This document shows positions 12,018 through 23,390 of a stretch of DNA of 64,000 bases, piece by piece. This DNA is from Pseudovirgaria hyperparasitica (taxonomy: Eukaryota > Ascomycota > Dothideomycetes > Acrospermales > Acrospermaceae), in NCBI RefSeq assembly GCF_010093815.1, contig NW_022985556.1, forward strand, positions 285,339 to 349,338, in the 5' to 3' direction. Each line of letters starts with the position of its first letter. Within the stretch, counting starts at the first letter, position 1. Both the position numbers and the translations under genes were made by a program. The notes beneath the pieces are model-generated. The model worked only from the letters and a program-made list of their open reading frames with translations, was not told where the DNA came from and made no database searches.

Positions 12018-12188
12018 AGCTCGTGCCCGACCAATGATGGTGTATACGCGGGCGTACAGGCAAAAAACCAAATGACTCCATTCGCTGATGCAAAATGACA
12101 GTGTCCAAGTAGGGGTGGAGATGCTTCCGCATCGTGGTCGCAACAAAAGTCGACTGCAGCGGCGCGGTATAATGTTATGACCCACAGA

Positions 12189-14249
12189 TCACATATACCC
12201 AAGGCCCTCCAACAACTTCTTGCTCTCGGACACACTGAGACCGTTGACGCCGAGTGATCGGACTTGAGTACCCTTGCGGAGCTTGGCGATACCCTTCTGG
12301 ACCTTCCAATTCTCCTCCTCGGGCAGGACAAAAACGTACTTCTTGCCCTCCGGATCGCGGATCGAGGCGCGCAGAACGTGACGTGGACCTTTCTCGCCGG
12401 TCTATCGAAGAAGAATATTAGCCAAGGTCAACATACGGAGAGAGTCACCACCTACCTCGACCAGCTTCATAGTCCACGCTTTGACATCCCACTCGCGCTG
12501 GGGCACGCCTCGAACATCGTCGTCAATGAACAGGCCCTCTGTCGTGATTCTTAGGATAAGGCCATCAGTGACGTGTCCAATGCCAGATACGAGCTGTGCG
12601 ATAGGTTTTGGGAACAAGTCATTGAAGAGGTAGACGCCCTTGATGACGATCTTGTCGGGGTCACTCGTGCTGTAGGCTCCTCTCTGACTTGGGGGAGGTG
12701 AGGTCCGAGCAGTTGTTTGAGAAGGCGCATATGAAGACTCTGAGAACATTGATCTGGCAGCACTCGGTGCAGCTCTTCTGGGAGCTCGCGGTGCTTGATC
12801 ATAAGGCCGAAAGGAGTGTGTGTCTTCTGTTCCCAGATACGACTTTGCGGACGGCTTTTCGTAATTGCCCTTGGTGGGAGAGCCGCTAGAGTAATTACTG
12901 CCAGCGTACGGATTGGTCCGCTCTCCAACGCCAAACGTGTTGCCGCCGGATTTGGTGCCCTCTTTAGCCATTCGCTCGACACGCTCACGCGCAGCTTTCA
13001 AGCGTTCAGCACGTTCACGATCAGCCTTCTCTTTCGGCGTCTCTTGTGGGCTATTCTTCTTCTCTTGCTCAATCTTTTCACGAATCTCCTTCTTAAGCTT
13101 GGCTTGTGCATCGCTAGCCGCCGAGGGTTTCGGCTCTGCCTTTGCATCCTTCTCTGCCTTCTCCTTTGCGAGTCTCTCTCTCGCTTCGCGTTCCCGGGCT
13201 TCTTTCTCGCGTGCCCTCATCTTTTCCCATTTTTCTTTCTCGGCGGCAGCACGAGCTTGCTTTTCAGCTTCTTCCTTCTTCTTCTTTTCTTCCTCTTGTC
13301 GCCGTCTCACGTCTTCCTCGCGTCGTCGTTGCTCCTCGCGGCGCTTCGTCTCGGCTCTAGCTTTCTCCCATTCCGCAGCTGCATTCGGCCGGGGCGGGTC
13401 AGGTTTTGGGGCTGCTTGCGGTTTCGGTGGAGCTTTAGGTTCGGGTTTTGGAGGTGGCATCTGAGTGGGCTGAGGTTTTGGAGGTGACGGTTGAGTGTGT
13501 GCAGGTTTTGGAGGTGGCGGCTGAGCGGGCTCCGGCTTTGGAGGTGGTGGTTGAGCGGGCTCAGGTCTTGGAGGTGGAGGTTGAGTGTACTCAGGTTTTG
13601 GAGGTGGAGGTTGGGTGTACTCTGGTTTTGGAGGTGGTGGAGGTTGGGTGTATTCGGGTCTGGGACGTGGCGAAGGAGGTGATCGAGGCGGAGGGGCATA
13701 ATTATGTTGCTGGTAGTTGTTGGAACCCCAGCCTGGCTGTGGTCCAGCTCCACCTGGATGATGTGAATGTGGGGGTGGCGGGCCACCGTTTGCAAAGCCT
13801 CCTTGCGGAGGGGGGCTGGATGCTCCGAAACCTGGCGGTGGAGCAGCTCCGGCAGGACCACCAGCAGCACCGCCAGGTCTAGCATGAGCATTCGGTTTGG
13901 CACCTGTAAATCCGCCTTCCATTTGAGTCTTGCCCAGTGCCCAGCCCAAAACTCCGACTCCTATGACCAGGACAACTATGCCAGGACCGCCAGATGAGGT
14001 GGCTATTGTGGAGAACCATATTTTCAGACTGGGCTCTATCATTGTCCATATCCAGACAGCTATGAAGGCACACGACACGCCAGCAATGAAGCTATTTCTG
14101 TGGCATTGTAGCGAGGGCAAGTAGAGGAAGCCACTACCAGACGAGTGAGGAGGGACTATGAATATGTCATAGTTGCCTGGGGGCAGGCCTGAAGTGGTTT
14201 TCGGGTTTGCACCGTGAGGAGGAGGTGGCGGAGGCGGTGGACCATCCAT
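12189..14249 (-). CDS. Proline-rich, coiled-coil protein with two N-terminal membrane segments
   Basis: Two exons, 14249-12456 and 12401-12189, with a 54-bp intron (GTAGGT...GATAG, phase 0), give 668 aa. After an N-terminal run of eight prolines there are two hydrophobic segments at about residues 50-70 and 85-107. A Gly/Pro-rich linker follows, then a tandem repeat of (P/R)(K/R)PEYTQPPPP type at about 195-270, and an Arg/Glu/Lys-rich charged helix with RREE and EKEKWEK-like heptads at about 285-440. The C-terminal ~110 residues form a compact domain (VIKGVYLFNDLFPKPIAQLV, then LRITTEGLFIDDDVRG) that continues across the intron. The architecture suggests a membrane-anchored scaffold with a Pro-rich ligand region. 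I cannot name the family. Joining the second exon restores a natural C-terminus and removes a frame that would end inside the intron. Confidence 0.85.
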
Positions 14250-16339
14250 CTCAGACCCTCGTTAGACACACACAAGGTCCAACACTGGTCTGAGGTGTGG
14301 TGTGTGAAATCTTGTGCCGAAGAGGCTGGGGCAGGTGGCAGGATCGAAAGTGTCAGGTCTGAGAGTCAATTGAAAGTTGTTTGAGCGGCAATAGATAGTG
14401 ATGGTATACCAGATGCATTGCCAGGTCGTACGGCAGCTTCTTGGGTGTTGCAGTAAGCGGTGAGAAGGTAGTGGTGGAGAAATGGTGAGAATGAAGCAAG
14501 CCTAGCTAGGTGGTGAGCAAGCAGGACTTTTGGAAGGCTAGCCGACGGACGGATCGGGGATAGAACAGGAGGAGCAGCAGAGATTTATCAAAAAGGCCGT
14601 TGCAAATAAGGCCGAGAGTGGTTCAGTTGCTTGCAAGTGGCAGGGATTGACAGTCGAGTGTATAGTAGTAGTGGTAGTTGAAGAGTGAGAGTGGGTGACG
14701 ATATAGGTGTAGGGAAGTGTGTGTTGACTGACACTAAGGAATTTGTTGTTTGACCGACCAGACCAGGATCCAAGCGTCGGGCGGGAACTTGGGCGGCCCA
14801 CAATGCACACACAGCTGGTAAGCGGAATCCCTGTCAGCCGTTTTGACGGACGTTGAAACTCTTGCGGTCAGGCCGTTGGAGCACGAGGAGAGAAGAGTCA
14901 ATATCTCAGGTGAGGCAGCACGAGCATATAAGACATGGAAAAGCGGCGCTGTGTGCGGGTATATTGGAGAATAATAATTATCGCGCGCGACCAGGGGGGA
15001 GGGGGGCTGCAGTGTGTGTGTGTATAGTATATTAGTATAATTAGTGTAGAGCAAGCTGGCACTCACTCTTTGGCTGGCTAGCATACTCCACACTCTCTCC
15101 CGGGCAACGGTCCCCCAGCAAATAGAGAGCGCCAAAAAGGTCCCTGACTGTCGCTATTGGCCTCGCTAAACAGTGGCTGCGTAATAATTGGGTATGGAGT
15201 GTGTGATATAGTCAGGGTCGACTTGTCTGTGTGCAATTCGCCAGTCGGGAGTCGGGAGGAAGCGTGGGGAGGAGGCAATTCTCTCCTATCAGTAATTACT
15301 ATCGATGAGGTCCAACAGTCTGCTGTTCACTGTGCATATGCAGCATCCATCGATATGCAGCACGCAGCACACGACACACCAACGACATGTTGACGCTGGC
15401 TTGCTCATGTAAACAGAGCACTGTAAACAAACAGACGCGACAGGACGCGTAGGCAGAAATGGAGTTGTGATATCACACAAGGTAGTCACCCAACACTCAA
15501 GTAATTACCACCAACTCCTGCAGTACAGTACTGCTGGGGTGCGCGAACGACTGATCTGACCGCACGTCAACTTGATGCCATCTAATCAGCGTGTCCTGAT
15601 ATCCCATCAAACAAGACAATCCGTTGAACAGTGTCATCTAATTTGCTGAACAGACCAGAAAAAGGTTTTGTACTAATTTAGAGGACCGCCTCAACTATCT
15701 CACGAAATTAAGGGTAACAAGATAAATGCCTAATTGACGAGAAACGTATCTTCAGTGTCAAAAGATGCACAGCTATTAAAAGTTATAGGATACTGCCCCT
15801 AGGGTCGGCATTGCGTCTTGGCACGAGAATTTAATACGCTTACATGATGCACTGTAATGAACGTAATCAAGGCCTAAGGCATTCATTCTTTCATTCTGGA
15901 ATCGGAGTTTTAGATATTCCTAGCATCTCCAGAGTCCAGAGTCGTGACAGGTAATTAATGCACGGCGTATCAGCACCGAATGGTCTACAGCAGCGACACC
16001 CACTCGAAGACCAAGAACGGGGTAATCCTCTGTGTTACTGGCATGTACATTGTTACCAGCGTCGCTTTCCCAGACCCCTTGCCGTGCTAAAGGCTGGCAT
16101 TTGGATTAGCACCTGGATTACCTCTCACCACAGCTCCTATCCGCCATCTGCACTTCTCTATAAAGTCAAGTGTCATCTCTGTCTTACATAGAACTTTGCT
16201 AATTGATTGCGTATAGGACGAGGACACCAAGCAAGAATCTTCCTTCCAAGCACTCTTATCCTTTTGTACCAACATCGAACGCTGCGTCTCGCCCTTCTTC
16301 AAGAAGCCATCCTTCTAATCATCGCTAGTCGTTTCCATA
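14250..16339. promoter_or_regulatory. divergent spacer between the Pro-rich protein gene and the kinase-like gene
   Basis: The genes on either side are transcribed away from each other, so this stretch holds both promoters and 5' UTRs. Frames here (for example 14734-15135 on the minus strand) look like random translations. I found no RNA gene or transposon. Confidence 0.5.
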
Positions 16340-17071
16340 ATGCAGGAGTCTGTCATACAATGGCCACTTGGCTTAGACATCAAGGATGTGGCAGGCGCAG
16401 GCGTTACGGCAATTGTCGCGCGCCTTGATGCTGTTGTCAAGTTCTTTGGACCGTCGGAGTCGCGCTTCTTCGAACGGGAGAAGCTCGTCTACCAGCGTCT
16501 TGGCCGCGACCACGGTGGCATCATTCGATATTATGGCTTTTTGGAGAATTCCCTAATCTTGCAGTTTGCGAGCCAAAAATCCATTAGGCAATATTTTACA
16601 AAGCAGAAACAGGTCCCACTCTCTGTTAAGATTCGCTGGGTTGAACAACTTTTCGATGCTGTTCGGTTCATCCATTCAAGAGGCGTGCTCCATGGCGATA
16701 TATCGTGCAACAATGTTTTCCTCAATGACAATCTCGATGTGAAGCTTGGTGATTTTGCCGGCTCATCTATTGACGACCTTCCACCACTGATCTGTTATGA
16801 GACCACTCACGAACTTCCTGACGAAGACATTTCAACGAGAACTGAACTCTTTGCTCTCGGGTCTACTGTTTATGAAATCATGACTGGCTCAAAACCATAC
16901 CGAGATCTACCTGATCACGAGGTATATGCTGCTTTCTCCGAGTGTTGCTACCCTGATCTCGAATCTATCTCCGCATTCAGGAATACGATTATGAAATGTT
17001 GGAGGCAGGATTATGCGACCGTAGAAGAAGCCCTTCGAGATATAAAGCTAGAAGGTACGGCTAATTCTTGA
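16340..17071 (+). CDS. Small protein-kinase-like protein (DFA in place of DFG)
   Basis: One exon of 243 residues, about the length of a bare kinase domain. The N-lobe is short: a degenerate glycine loop (AGAGVTAI, residues 18-25), the presumed ATP lysine in VVKFF (K34) and a glutamate near 45-47. The catalytic loop is HGDISCNN at 118-125, with Asp120 and Asn125 retained and HGD instead of HRD. The metal-binding motif is GDFAGSS at 137-143, so the usual DFG is DFA. Later elements (LFALGSTVYEIMTG, about 167-180) match the F-helix. Fungi have many small stand-alone kinases with HGDISxNN. Retained Lys, Asp, Asn and Asp suggest possible activity, but the Gly-to-Ala change makes that uncertain. No partner domain is present. 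It sits between a divergent promoter and an AT-rich island, as expanded lineage-specific kinases often do. Confidence 0.8.
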   Translation: MQESVIQWPLGLDIKDVAGAGVTAIVARLDAVVKFFGPSESRFFEREKLVYQRLGRDHGGIIRYYGFLENSLILQFASQKSIRQYFTKQKQVPLSVKIRWVEQLFDAVRFIHSRGVLHGDISCNNVFLNDNLDVKLGDFAGSSIDDLPPLICYETTHELPDEDISTRTELFALGSTVYEIMTGSKPYRDLPDHEVYAAFSECCYPDLESISAFRNTIMKCWRQDYATVEEALRDIKLEGTANS

Positions 17072-17439
17072 GCGAAGTAACAAAAGCTGATTGTTCGTGC
17101 ATTCGCCACCATGAAAGAGCTATAAATATTGCGTTTCTACACTCTTCTCCGCCATCAAACAGTTTTATTTCCTTTCCTCCTAACCGCTGTTACTTTAGTT
17201 CCATTTGTAGGCTGGATAAGGCGCTGGAGGTCACTTTACTGAACAGTGACAGCAGAATCTATGGCCAACGGCTTCCCTCAGCTTACCGAGCAGGGTAGAG
17301 GTGGGCACAACTTGGGAGTCGCGCATTCGGCTCTTAAAAAGGGCTTAGAGTGGTAGCGTCTTCCGCATCACGAGTCTCCTAAAATTCTATGAAACTTGGT
17401 ACCTCTCTCTTCTCGCCGCCGCTCTGAACGCCTGAACAG

Positions 17440-17690
17440 TATTAATTCGAATTCGAGCTGCGATCTAAATCTACGATGGATCACGGGATTATTGGCCAAT
17501 AGCTATTCAGAAACTATCTTCTAAATATAGTATTATTTAAAGAAGATAGAGAAGGTATACTTATCAAGTATTTTAAGATTAAAGACTAGAAATATATATA
17601 GATATATACTTAATTTATATAGTTTATTAGTAGGGTGGCTTATTAGTAGGTATACTAACGTATATCTAGTAAGTAAATAGAGAGTACCGG
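17440..17690. repeat. AT-rich island, possibly a RIP-degraded repeat
   Basis: The composition shifts sharply to A/T with many TA, ATA and TTA words and almost no CG, between GC-normal flanks. Such islands in ascomycetes often come from repeats mutated by RIP. I cannot identify a parental element, so the origin is inference. Confidence 0.5.
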
Positions 17691-17838
17691 AACGCTCTAC
17701 ATTCATAGCTGACTGACGCCTGCGGGGGGAGCTGACTTGGACAAATGACGTCGGATCCCAGCAGAATCAAGGCCGTTAGCCCAGTTGTACGCAGCCGGTA
17801 CCCGAAATACCCAGTCTAATCCCCGGTAGCCGGTAGCT

Positions 17839-17854
17839 GGGGGGGGGGGGGGGG
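17839..17854. repeat. G16 homopolymer
   Basis: Sixteen consecutive G, just downstream of a small tandem of GGTAGCC/GGTAGCT. The exact length may be a sequencing artefact. Confidence 0.85.
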
Positions 17855-18079
17855 TAATTAGCCGACAGCAGCAGTAAGTGAATTATCTCGGTGTTGTTTG
17901 TTATTGTGCAGCCTGAGCTGTCCTCCATCACTCACTAATTACTCACTATACCAGTTTATAGCTGCTTCTGAACGTCTGCCTGATGCATTCACTTACATGA
18001 TGGAGCCTCAACCCATGATTCAGACCATGTAAGCACGTGGTGTGAGCACGCGTGCACTGACTGCTTCGGCTTGCACTTC

Positions 18080-20052
18080 ATGTCGTCTCTTCACCGCCAA
18101 CACCTAGTCCACAATGATCAACAACACCACTTCCAATTACATCCAATCCCACCACTCTACTCCCCTTCCACCCAACACAGGCATGCAGACATCACTCCCC
18201 CGTACAACGAGGCTCCCATGTCTGGCACCTTTGCTTCCTCGCTCGATGAGGATGCGCTGAACAGACGCACCCTCTGGAAGCTCGACATCATCCTACTACC
18301 TTTCTTGTCCCTGCTCTTTCTACTCAACTCGCTGGATAGATCAAATGTAAGCCTCTCCGGCTTCTTGCTATCACATCGCTTGACATCTCCCATCTAGATT
18401 GGCAATGCAGAGACTGCTCATTTCACCACCGATGTCGGCTTGGAGAAGAAGGACCTCAACACCGCCGTAGCCCTGTTCTTCGCCTTCTTCGTCACCCTAC
18501 AACCCATAGGTGCTGCACTGGGCCGTCGCTTTGGCATGCCCATATGGGTCCCTATAACCATGTCGCTATGGGGAGTGTGCACAGCTTTGCACGTCTGGGT
18601 CCGCTCAAAGTGGCAGCTATACACCTTGCGCATAATCATCGGCATACTTGAAGGTACGGACTCACAGAAACAGACCTGCGTTTGTTCGGAAGCTAATATT
18701 ATTCCGCAGCTGGATTTTACCCGACCACCGTCTCATATCTCTCCCTCTTCTACACCCGCTATGAGTTTGGACGCCGACTGGCTCTCTTCTATGGCCAGTA
18801 CGCAGTCGCTGGTGCCGTGGGAGGCCTGCTCTCCTTCTTCGTCTTCTCCCACTTCGGGGGCCAGCCGGATTCTGATGGTCCAGCTGGCATAAGCAAAGAC
18901 GGTTGGGAGTCATGGCAGGTCCTCTTCCTCCTAGAAGGCTGTGGGACGATTGTCGTGGCTCTCATTGGCTTCTTTTGGCTTCCCAAATCAGCAGGCTCGG
19001 CGTGGTTCCTCAGCCACGAAGAGCGCAAATGGGCAGATACTAGGATACAACGTGATAGAGATGACGTCGAGCACAATGAAGACATGAAACCACGCAGCGA
19101 CGAAGAGGGTCCGGAAGATGAGGCCGATGAGCCCCATGCACACCATCACGCGTCTGAATCTCGCGGTCTACTGTCCTCTACACAGTCCCTGGCCCGGTCG
19201 CAGATGTTGACCGACTCCCGCGGTATAACAGCTCACGACGTGCTCAGTTCCATCTCCAGTCCAAAAGTATACCACCTACTCCTCTGCAACATCCTATCCT
19301 CCATCCCAGTCACCTCCTTTTCCGTCTTCCTCCCACTCGTCCTAGCCCCCTTTTCACCACACCCCTCAACCGCAAACCTCCTCACCGTCCCGCCCTACAT
19401 CTGTGGCGCCGTCACCCTCTACGCATTCACAATGTGGTCCGACCGCCGCCGCGAACGCCTCCTCCCCATCCTCACCAGCCTAATCCTCCTCCTCGCCGGC
19501 CTCCTCGCCGTAACCACAATGCCAGCCACAAAACAATGGGTCATACCCCGCTACATCTCCCTCTGCATCCTGCTCTGCGGCACCTTCATCGCCTCACCCC
19601 TGACCGTTGCCTGGATCTCCGGCAACACCCCATCTCCCGGTAAACGCGCCCTCATGCTCGGCATCAACGGCTGGGGCAATCTCGCCGGCATCTTCGGCAC
19701 TTTGATCTTCGCCCCGCGCTATGGGCCCTCGTATACCACTAGCTTCTGGTTCGCGACTGTCTGTGTCGCTGTTGCCGCGGCTGGCTATGCCTCTTTTCGC
19801 GTCTTGCTGGTGCGTGAGAATGCGCGGAGGGTGGCGTGGGTGCATGCTGCCGAGGCTGATGATGTGGCTGCTGAGGAGGCGGAGGGGCGTGGTGGTGGGG
19901 ATGGTGGTGGTGGTAAGGATGGGATGCTCCTGGATGTGGCTGCGTGGGTGGTGGAGAGAGTCGGGTGGAAGGGTGCGAGGAGGTGGATTGATAGCGTGCG
20001 TGAGGATGGCAGAGAGGGCGATGAGCGCTGGACGTTTGTGTATGGTCTTTGA
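18080..20052 (+). CDS. MFS transporter, allantoate permease/ACS-like
   Basis: Three exons, 18080-18346, 18398-18653 and 18710-20052, with introns of 51 and 56 bp, give 621 aa from the first in-frame ATG. A start at 18218 (MSGTFASS) would give 575 aa and is equally credible, because the extra N-terminus is His/Gln-rich low complexity. The core begins LDIILLPFLSLLFLLNSLDR and then NAETAHF, typical of the anion:cation symporter (allantoate permease-like) family, with about 12 membrane helices. A long acidic, His-rich cytosolic loop (about residues 290-350) separates the two halves. After the last helix there is a Gly-rich and then charged tail of about 70 residues, longer than usual. The substrate cannot be predicted, though family members carry organic anions and vitamins. 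It is convergent with DBP8, with the stops 140 bp apart. Codon use flips from C- to G-ending near 19750. Confidence 0.85.
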
Positions 20053-20192
20053 TGCTCAAGGGGTTGTGTTGCATGGTGTATCTGTGGGAGTGTCGCGTTG
20101 ATAGCTAGAGAGAAACACACAGACGACCATTCGCTACATATAAAGATTCAACTCAGCACACAAGCATCCTCACAACCTCAAGCCCCCACCTC

Positions 20193-21846
20193 CTACGTCC
20201 TCCCCACCCCAACCATCCCCCTCCTCCTCTTCCCTCGCACATCCCTCCCCTCCCCAATCCGCAGCACAGCCTCCCTCTTCATCTCCCCCACAACCTTCAA
20301 CCCCTCCCTCACCACCCTCCCCTCAACACTCACCCCCTCCTCCACAAACTCCTCCATCTCCCTGCCCACCCTCTCCTCAATCGCCAACACAAGCTCCACA
20401 TCCCGCTGCCCCACAAACGTAACACACAACCCCTCCCTCCCCGCACGCGCCGTGCGCCCAACCCGATGAATATAATCCACTGGGTCGCGCGGAACATCAT
20501 AGTTGATGACGAGCGCGACGTCTGGGATATCGAGGCCGCGGGCAGCGACGTCGGTGGCGACGAGGATGCGCGCTGCGCGGGCGCGGAAGCGTGCGAGGTT
20601 GGCGGTGCGGGTGGGTTGCGGGAGGGCGGAGTGCAGGGCTGTGACGCGGTGGGCGAGGAGGCGGAGGGTGTGTTCTAGTAGAGTTGCGGTTGCGGTGCGG
20701 TTGACGAAGATGATTGTTGGTTTGGGGGTGTTTGCGGGGGTGGAGAGGAGGATGTGGAGGTGGGCTTCGCGGTGGGTGGTGGGGACTTTGAGGTATGTTT
20801 GGGTGAGGGAGTCGGGGATGGCGAGGGCGGAGGAGGAGGAAGAGGAGGGGTCGGAGTCGAGTTCGCAGATGAAGAGGGGGGGGCGGGATGAGGGGCGGGG
20901 GATGTTTTTTAGGGCGCGGACTTCGGGGGTGACGGTTGCGGTGAAGAGGCAGGTTTGGCGGGCGGTGCTGGGGGGCAGGACGGCGAGGCAGGTTTCGACG
21001 TCGGGGAGCATGCTGCCGGGGCCGGAGGCGAGGAGGCGGTCTGCTTCGTCGAGGACGACGATGCGGACGCGGCGGAGGCCGCAGATGGTGTCTTCGCCGG
21101 AGGTGGTGATGTGGTCTGCGAGACGGCCGGGGGTGGCGATGACGACGTGTGGGCGTGCTGCGAGCTCGAGGGCCTGCTTGGGCATGTCGGAGCCGCCGGT
21201 GATGAGGATGGGTTTTAGGGACTGCGGTGCGGAGATGGCTTTGAATTGCTCGAAGATCTGGAGGGCGAGTTCTCTTTTATGGAGGGTTAGTTGTTTGGAT
21301 TTTGTCGGGCTTTGGTGGGCGCACTCACCTTGTTGGCGTCAGGACAACGGCAAATATGCCGATTGGGTCGCGTGCCCATTGCTGGAGGATGGGCACTGCG
21401 AATGCTACTGTTTTTCCGGAACCTGTTCTGCTTCCCCCGATACAGTCTCTTCCCTTGAGGATCTCGGGGATACATCCTCGCTGGATTCCAGTCGGTCTTC
21501 GTATAGCCATGTTGGCCAGTGAAGAGACGAGCCATGGGTCAACATTCAGACTGGCGAAGTCGCCCTTAGTGTTGTGGGCGATGGACGTCTCGGTCAGCGT
21601 TCCATCTGATGGCTTTGAGATAGCGGCGTGCTTCTTGGGCTGGATGCGAGATGCCGTGGTTGAGGGATGTAATTCTTTGGCTGGACCTGCCGAGGCCATG
21701 CCCTCCTGATCGGTAGTATCCTCAGCATTGAGTGAAACACGTCTTCGTTTCCTAGATCCCTTTTGCGCAGTCTCTAAATCGGAATCGTAGTCGGACTCAT
21801 TCTCTTCGCTGGCGACAGGTGACGCCACGAAAGTGCGGCTCGTCAT
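20193..21846 (-). CDS. DBP8: ATP-dependent RNA helicase Dbp8 (DEAD-box)
   Basis: Two exons, 21846-21329 and 21273-20193, with a 55-bp intron (GTGAGT...AAAAG) splitting the Arg of the TPTREL motif, give 532 aa. A disordered acidic N-terminus of about 90 residues precedes the helicase core. Motifs in order: Q-motif region (RRPTGIQ), Walker [10 protein letters not shown] at 138-146, TPTREL at 170-175, DEAD at 248-251, TAT at 284-286 (SAT in most families, but TAT is common in Dbp8) and [10 protein letters not shown] in the second RecA domain. The sequence [19 protein letters not shown] is close to the Dbp8 signature. In yeast Dbp8 works with Esf2 in the nucleolus in early 40S pre-rRNA processing. 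It shares a 289-bp divergent promoter with NSE3. Codons are C-rich in the middle and G-rich near the 3' end, switching at about 20500. Confidence 0.93.
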
Positions 21847-22135
21847 TTGCGTTCTGTGACGGGCTAAAGGTGATCAGAGCTGATAGAGACAGGTTTGTTA
21901 TGGTGAAAGTAATGGTGTCAGTGTCGGTTTGAACGCCCACAATGCCCTGGCTATCTCTTTGCTATGCAGCGAAGTTGAGACAAAGTTTGTGATAAAATTT
22001 TAGTGGGTCGGCAAGCTGCATTAACTCCGAAAGCCGGGGTTAGCGCGATACACGCGACGCGTCTAGCCAGACTGAACAGTAGCAGTCCTCGAGGTAAAGG
22101 TAGAGGGGTCGACAACACCACTGCCCCTCACTGTC
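21847..22135. promoter_or_regulatory. divergent promoter DBP8 / NSE3
   Basis: The two start codons face away from each other across 289 bp, so the region must carry both promoters. I could not assign individual elements. Confidence 0.5.
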
Positions 22136-23114
22136 ATGGCACCAAAAAGACGCGCAGTACGTACTTGTCATTCTTGCTAGACGTGAGATCCGGCTGACGC
22201 TTGTCCAGGAGCGCGAGGAACCGGAATCCGACGAAGATGGAGCGCAAGACGGCGACACACAAAACGATGACGATGCCCACCGACAGATGGTCAAGAAATT
22301 TGTGCGCTTAGCGATATCGTCAGAGTATTCCAGAACGCCTATACGGCGCCAGGACGTCTCGCAGAAAGGTTTGCGCCGCATCAAGGTATCTGATGACACA
22401 GCTAACAGATAGATGCTTAGTACTCGGACCGGATAAAAGGCAGTTCAAGGCCGTCTTCGAAGCAGCCCAAGAAGCCCTACGACGGACATTCGGCATGGAG
22501 ATGGTGGAGTTACCACAGAGAGAAAAGGTCACCGTACGCGAGCGGAAAGGTCAGTCATTATGTCGTGTAGAAGCCATGTCTTGCTGACTTTACTAGCTGA
22601 GGCATCGCGAGAGAAGAATACTGCCACTTCAACCAATATCTGGGTGCTCGCAAGTGTGCTTCCGCAAGAGTTCAAGGTACCAGAGGCCATACGACCACCG
22701 AGGGTCCCGACACACGAAACAGAGAGTGCCTACATCGGCCTGTACAGTTTTGTGATAGCCACAATACTCCTCTCTGGTGGCACAATCTCGGAGACCAGGC
22801 TACTTGCATATTTGAAGAAGGTCGACGCGGATCAGACTACCCCAATCGACCAGACCGACAAGCTCCTCAAAAGACTTCACCGGGAGCAATACATTGTGGA
22901 GATTAAGGATAGTGAAAACGAGATTGAATATAGGGTCGGGCCTCGAGGCAAGGTCGAGGTTGGCAAGACTGGTGTCGCAGCGCTTGTGAGGACCGTTTAC
23001 GGAGAAAATGCACCCGACGACCTGGAATTGCGCCTTCAGAGGACTCTAGATTTGAGCAATCAAGGCCCACATACCAGGATAGAAGACGGTGATACAGAAA
23101 TGAATGAGCAATGA
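22136..23114 (+). CDS. NSE3: Smc5/6 complex subunit Nse3 (MAGE domain)
   Basis: Four exons, 22136-22156, 22209-22368, 22421-22549 and 22597-23114, give 275 aa. The first exon is only seven codons (MAPKRRA). Donors are GTACGT, GTTTGC and GTCAGT. The second is weak, but it is the only junction that keeps the MAGE frame, and its intron has a GCTAAC branch site. The acidic start is followed by the MAGE winged-helix domain (about residues 30-235): RRQDVSQKVLG, LRRTFGMEMVELP, then after the third intron TNIWVLAS and the GLYSFVIATILLSGG helix, ending in YRVGPRGKVEVG. Nse3 binds Nse1 and Nse4 and DNA in the Smc5/6 complex, which acts in the nucleus in recombination repair. The protein is close to the expected fungal length. 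The C-terminal ~40 residues are disordered. Confidence 0.9.
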
Positions 23115-23390
23115 TTAATCCCGTGTGTGTTTGATGAATGATTATGAACAACTTTGTGTTATTGGTATTGTCTGGGACTATGGTAGTTCAGGCATCATCA
23201 GGCTTTTGCCTGATGAACCCTGCACTATCTAAAGTGCAGCTAGCGCGGCGACGCGCATCCAATTGCACTCCGATTGCAACGGCGGCAGCATTCTTCATTC
23301 TTCATCTTGACGCCGTCGCTGAATGCGCCATTCCCAGAACTCGAGACACGAGCGTAAAGTTCTGGACAACTCATCTGTGACTGGCCTACA

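Larger units (their letters stand above)
7503..12188. other. 4.7-kb non-coding spacer upstream of the Rua1-like gene
   Basis: No frame here has family-like content, and the candidates (for example 8386-8697, 9264-9518, 10476-10766) are short and overlap on both strands. The left part (7503 to about 9000) should contain the promoter and probably a long 5' UTR of the Rua1-like gene. The right part (about 11046-12017) is a cluster of simple repeats listed separately. Long upstream regions are usual for developmentally regulated fungal transcription factors. Confidence 0.55.
17072..18079. other. AT-rich, gene-free spacer
   Basis: Between the kinase-like gene and the MFS gene. It contains an AT-rich island (17440-17690) and a 16-G homopolymer, and ends in the MFS promoter. 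No supported frame. Confidence 0.55.

Noticed and set aside
12795-13882. Plus-strand frames of 144-230 aa opposite the Pro-rich gene
   Set aside because: They are low-complexity Leu/Ser/Val or Gly/Val translations of repetitive coding sequence on the other strand.
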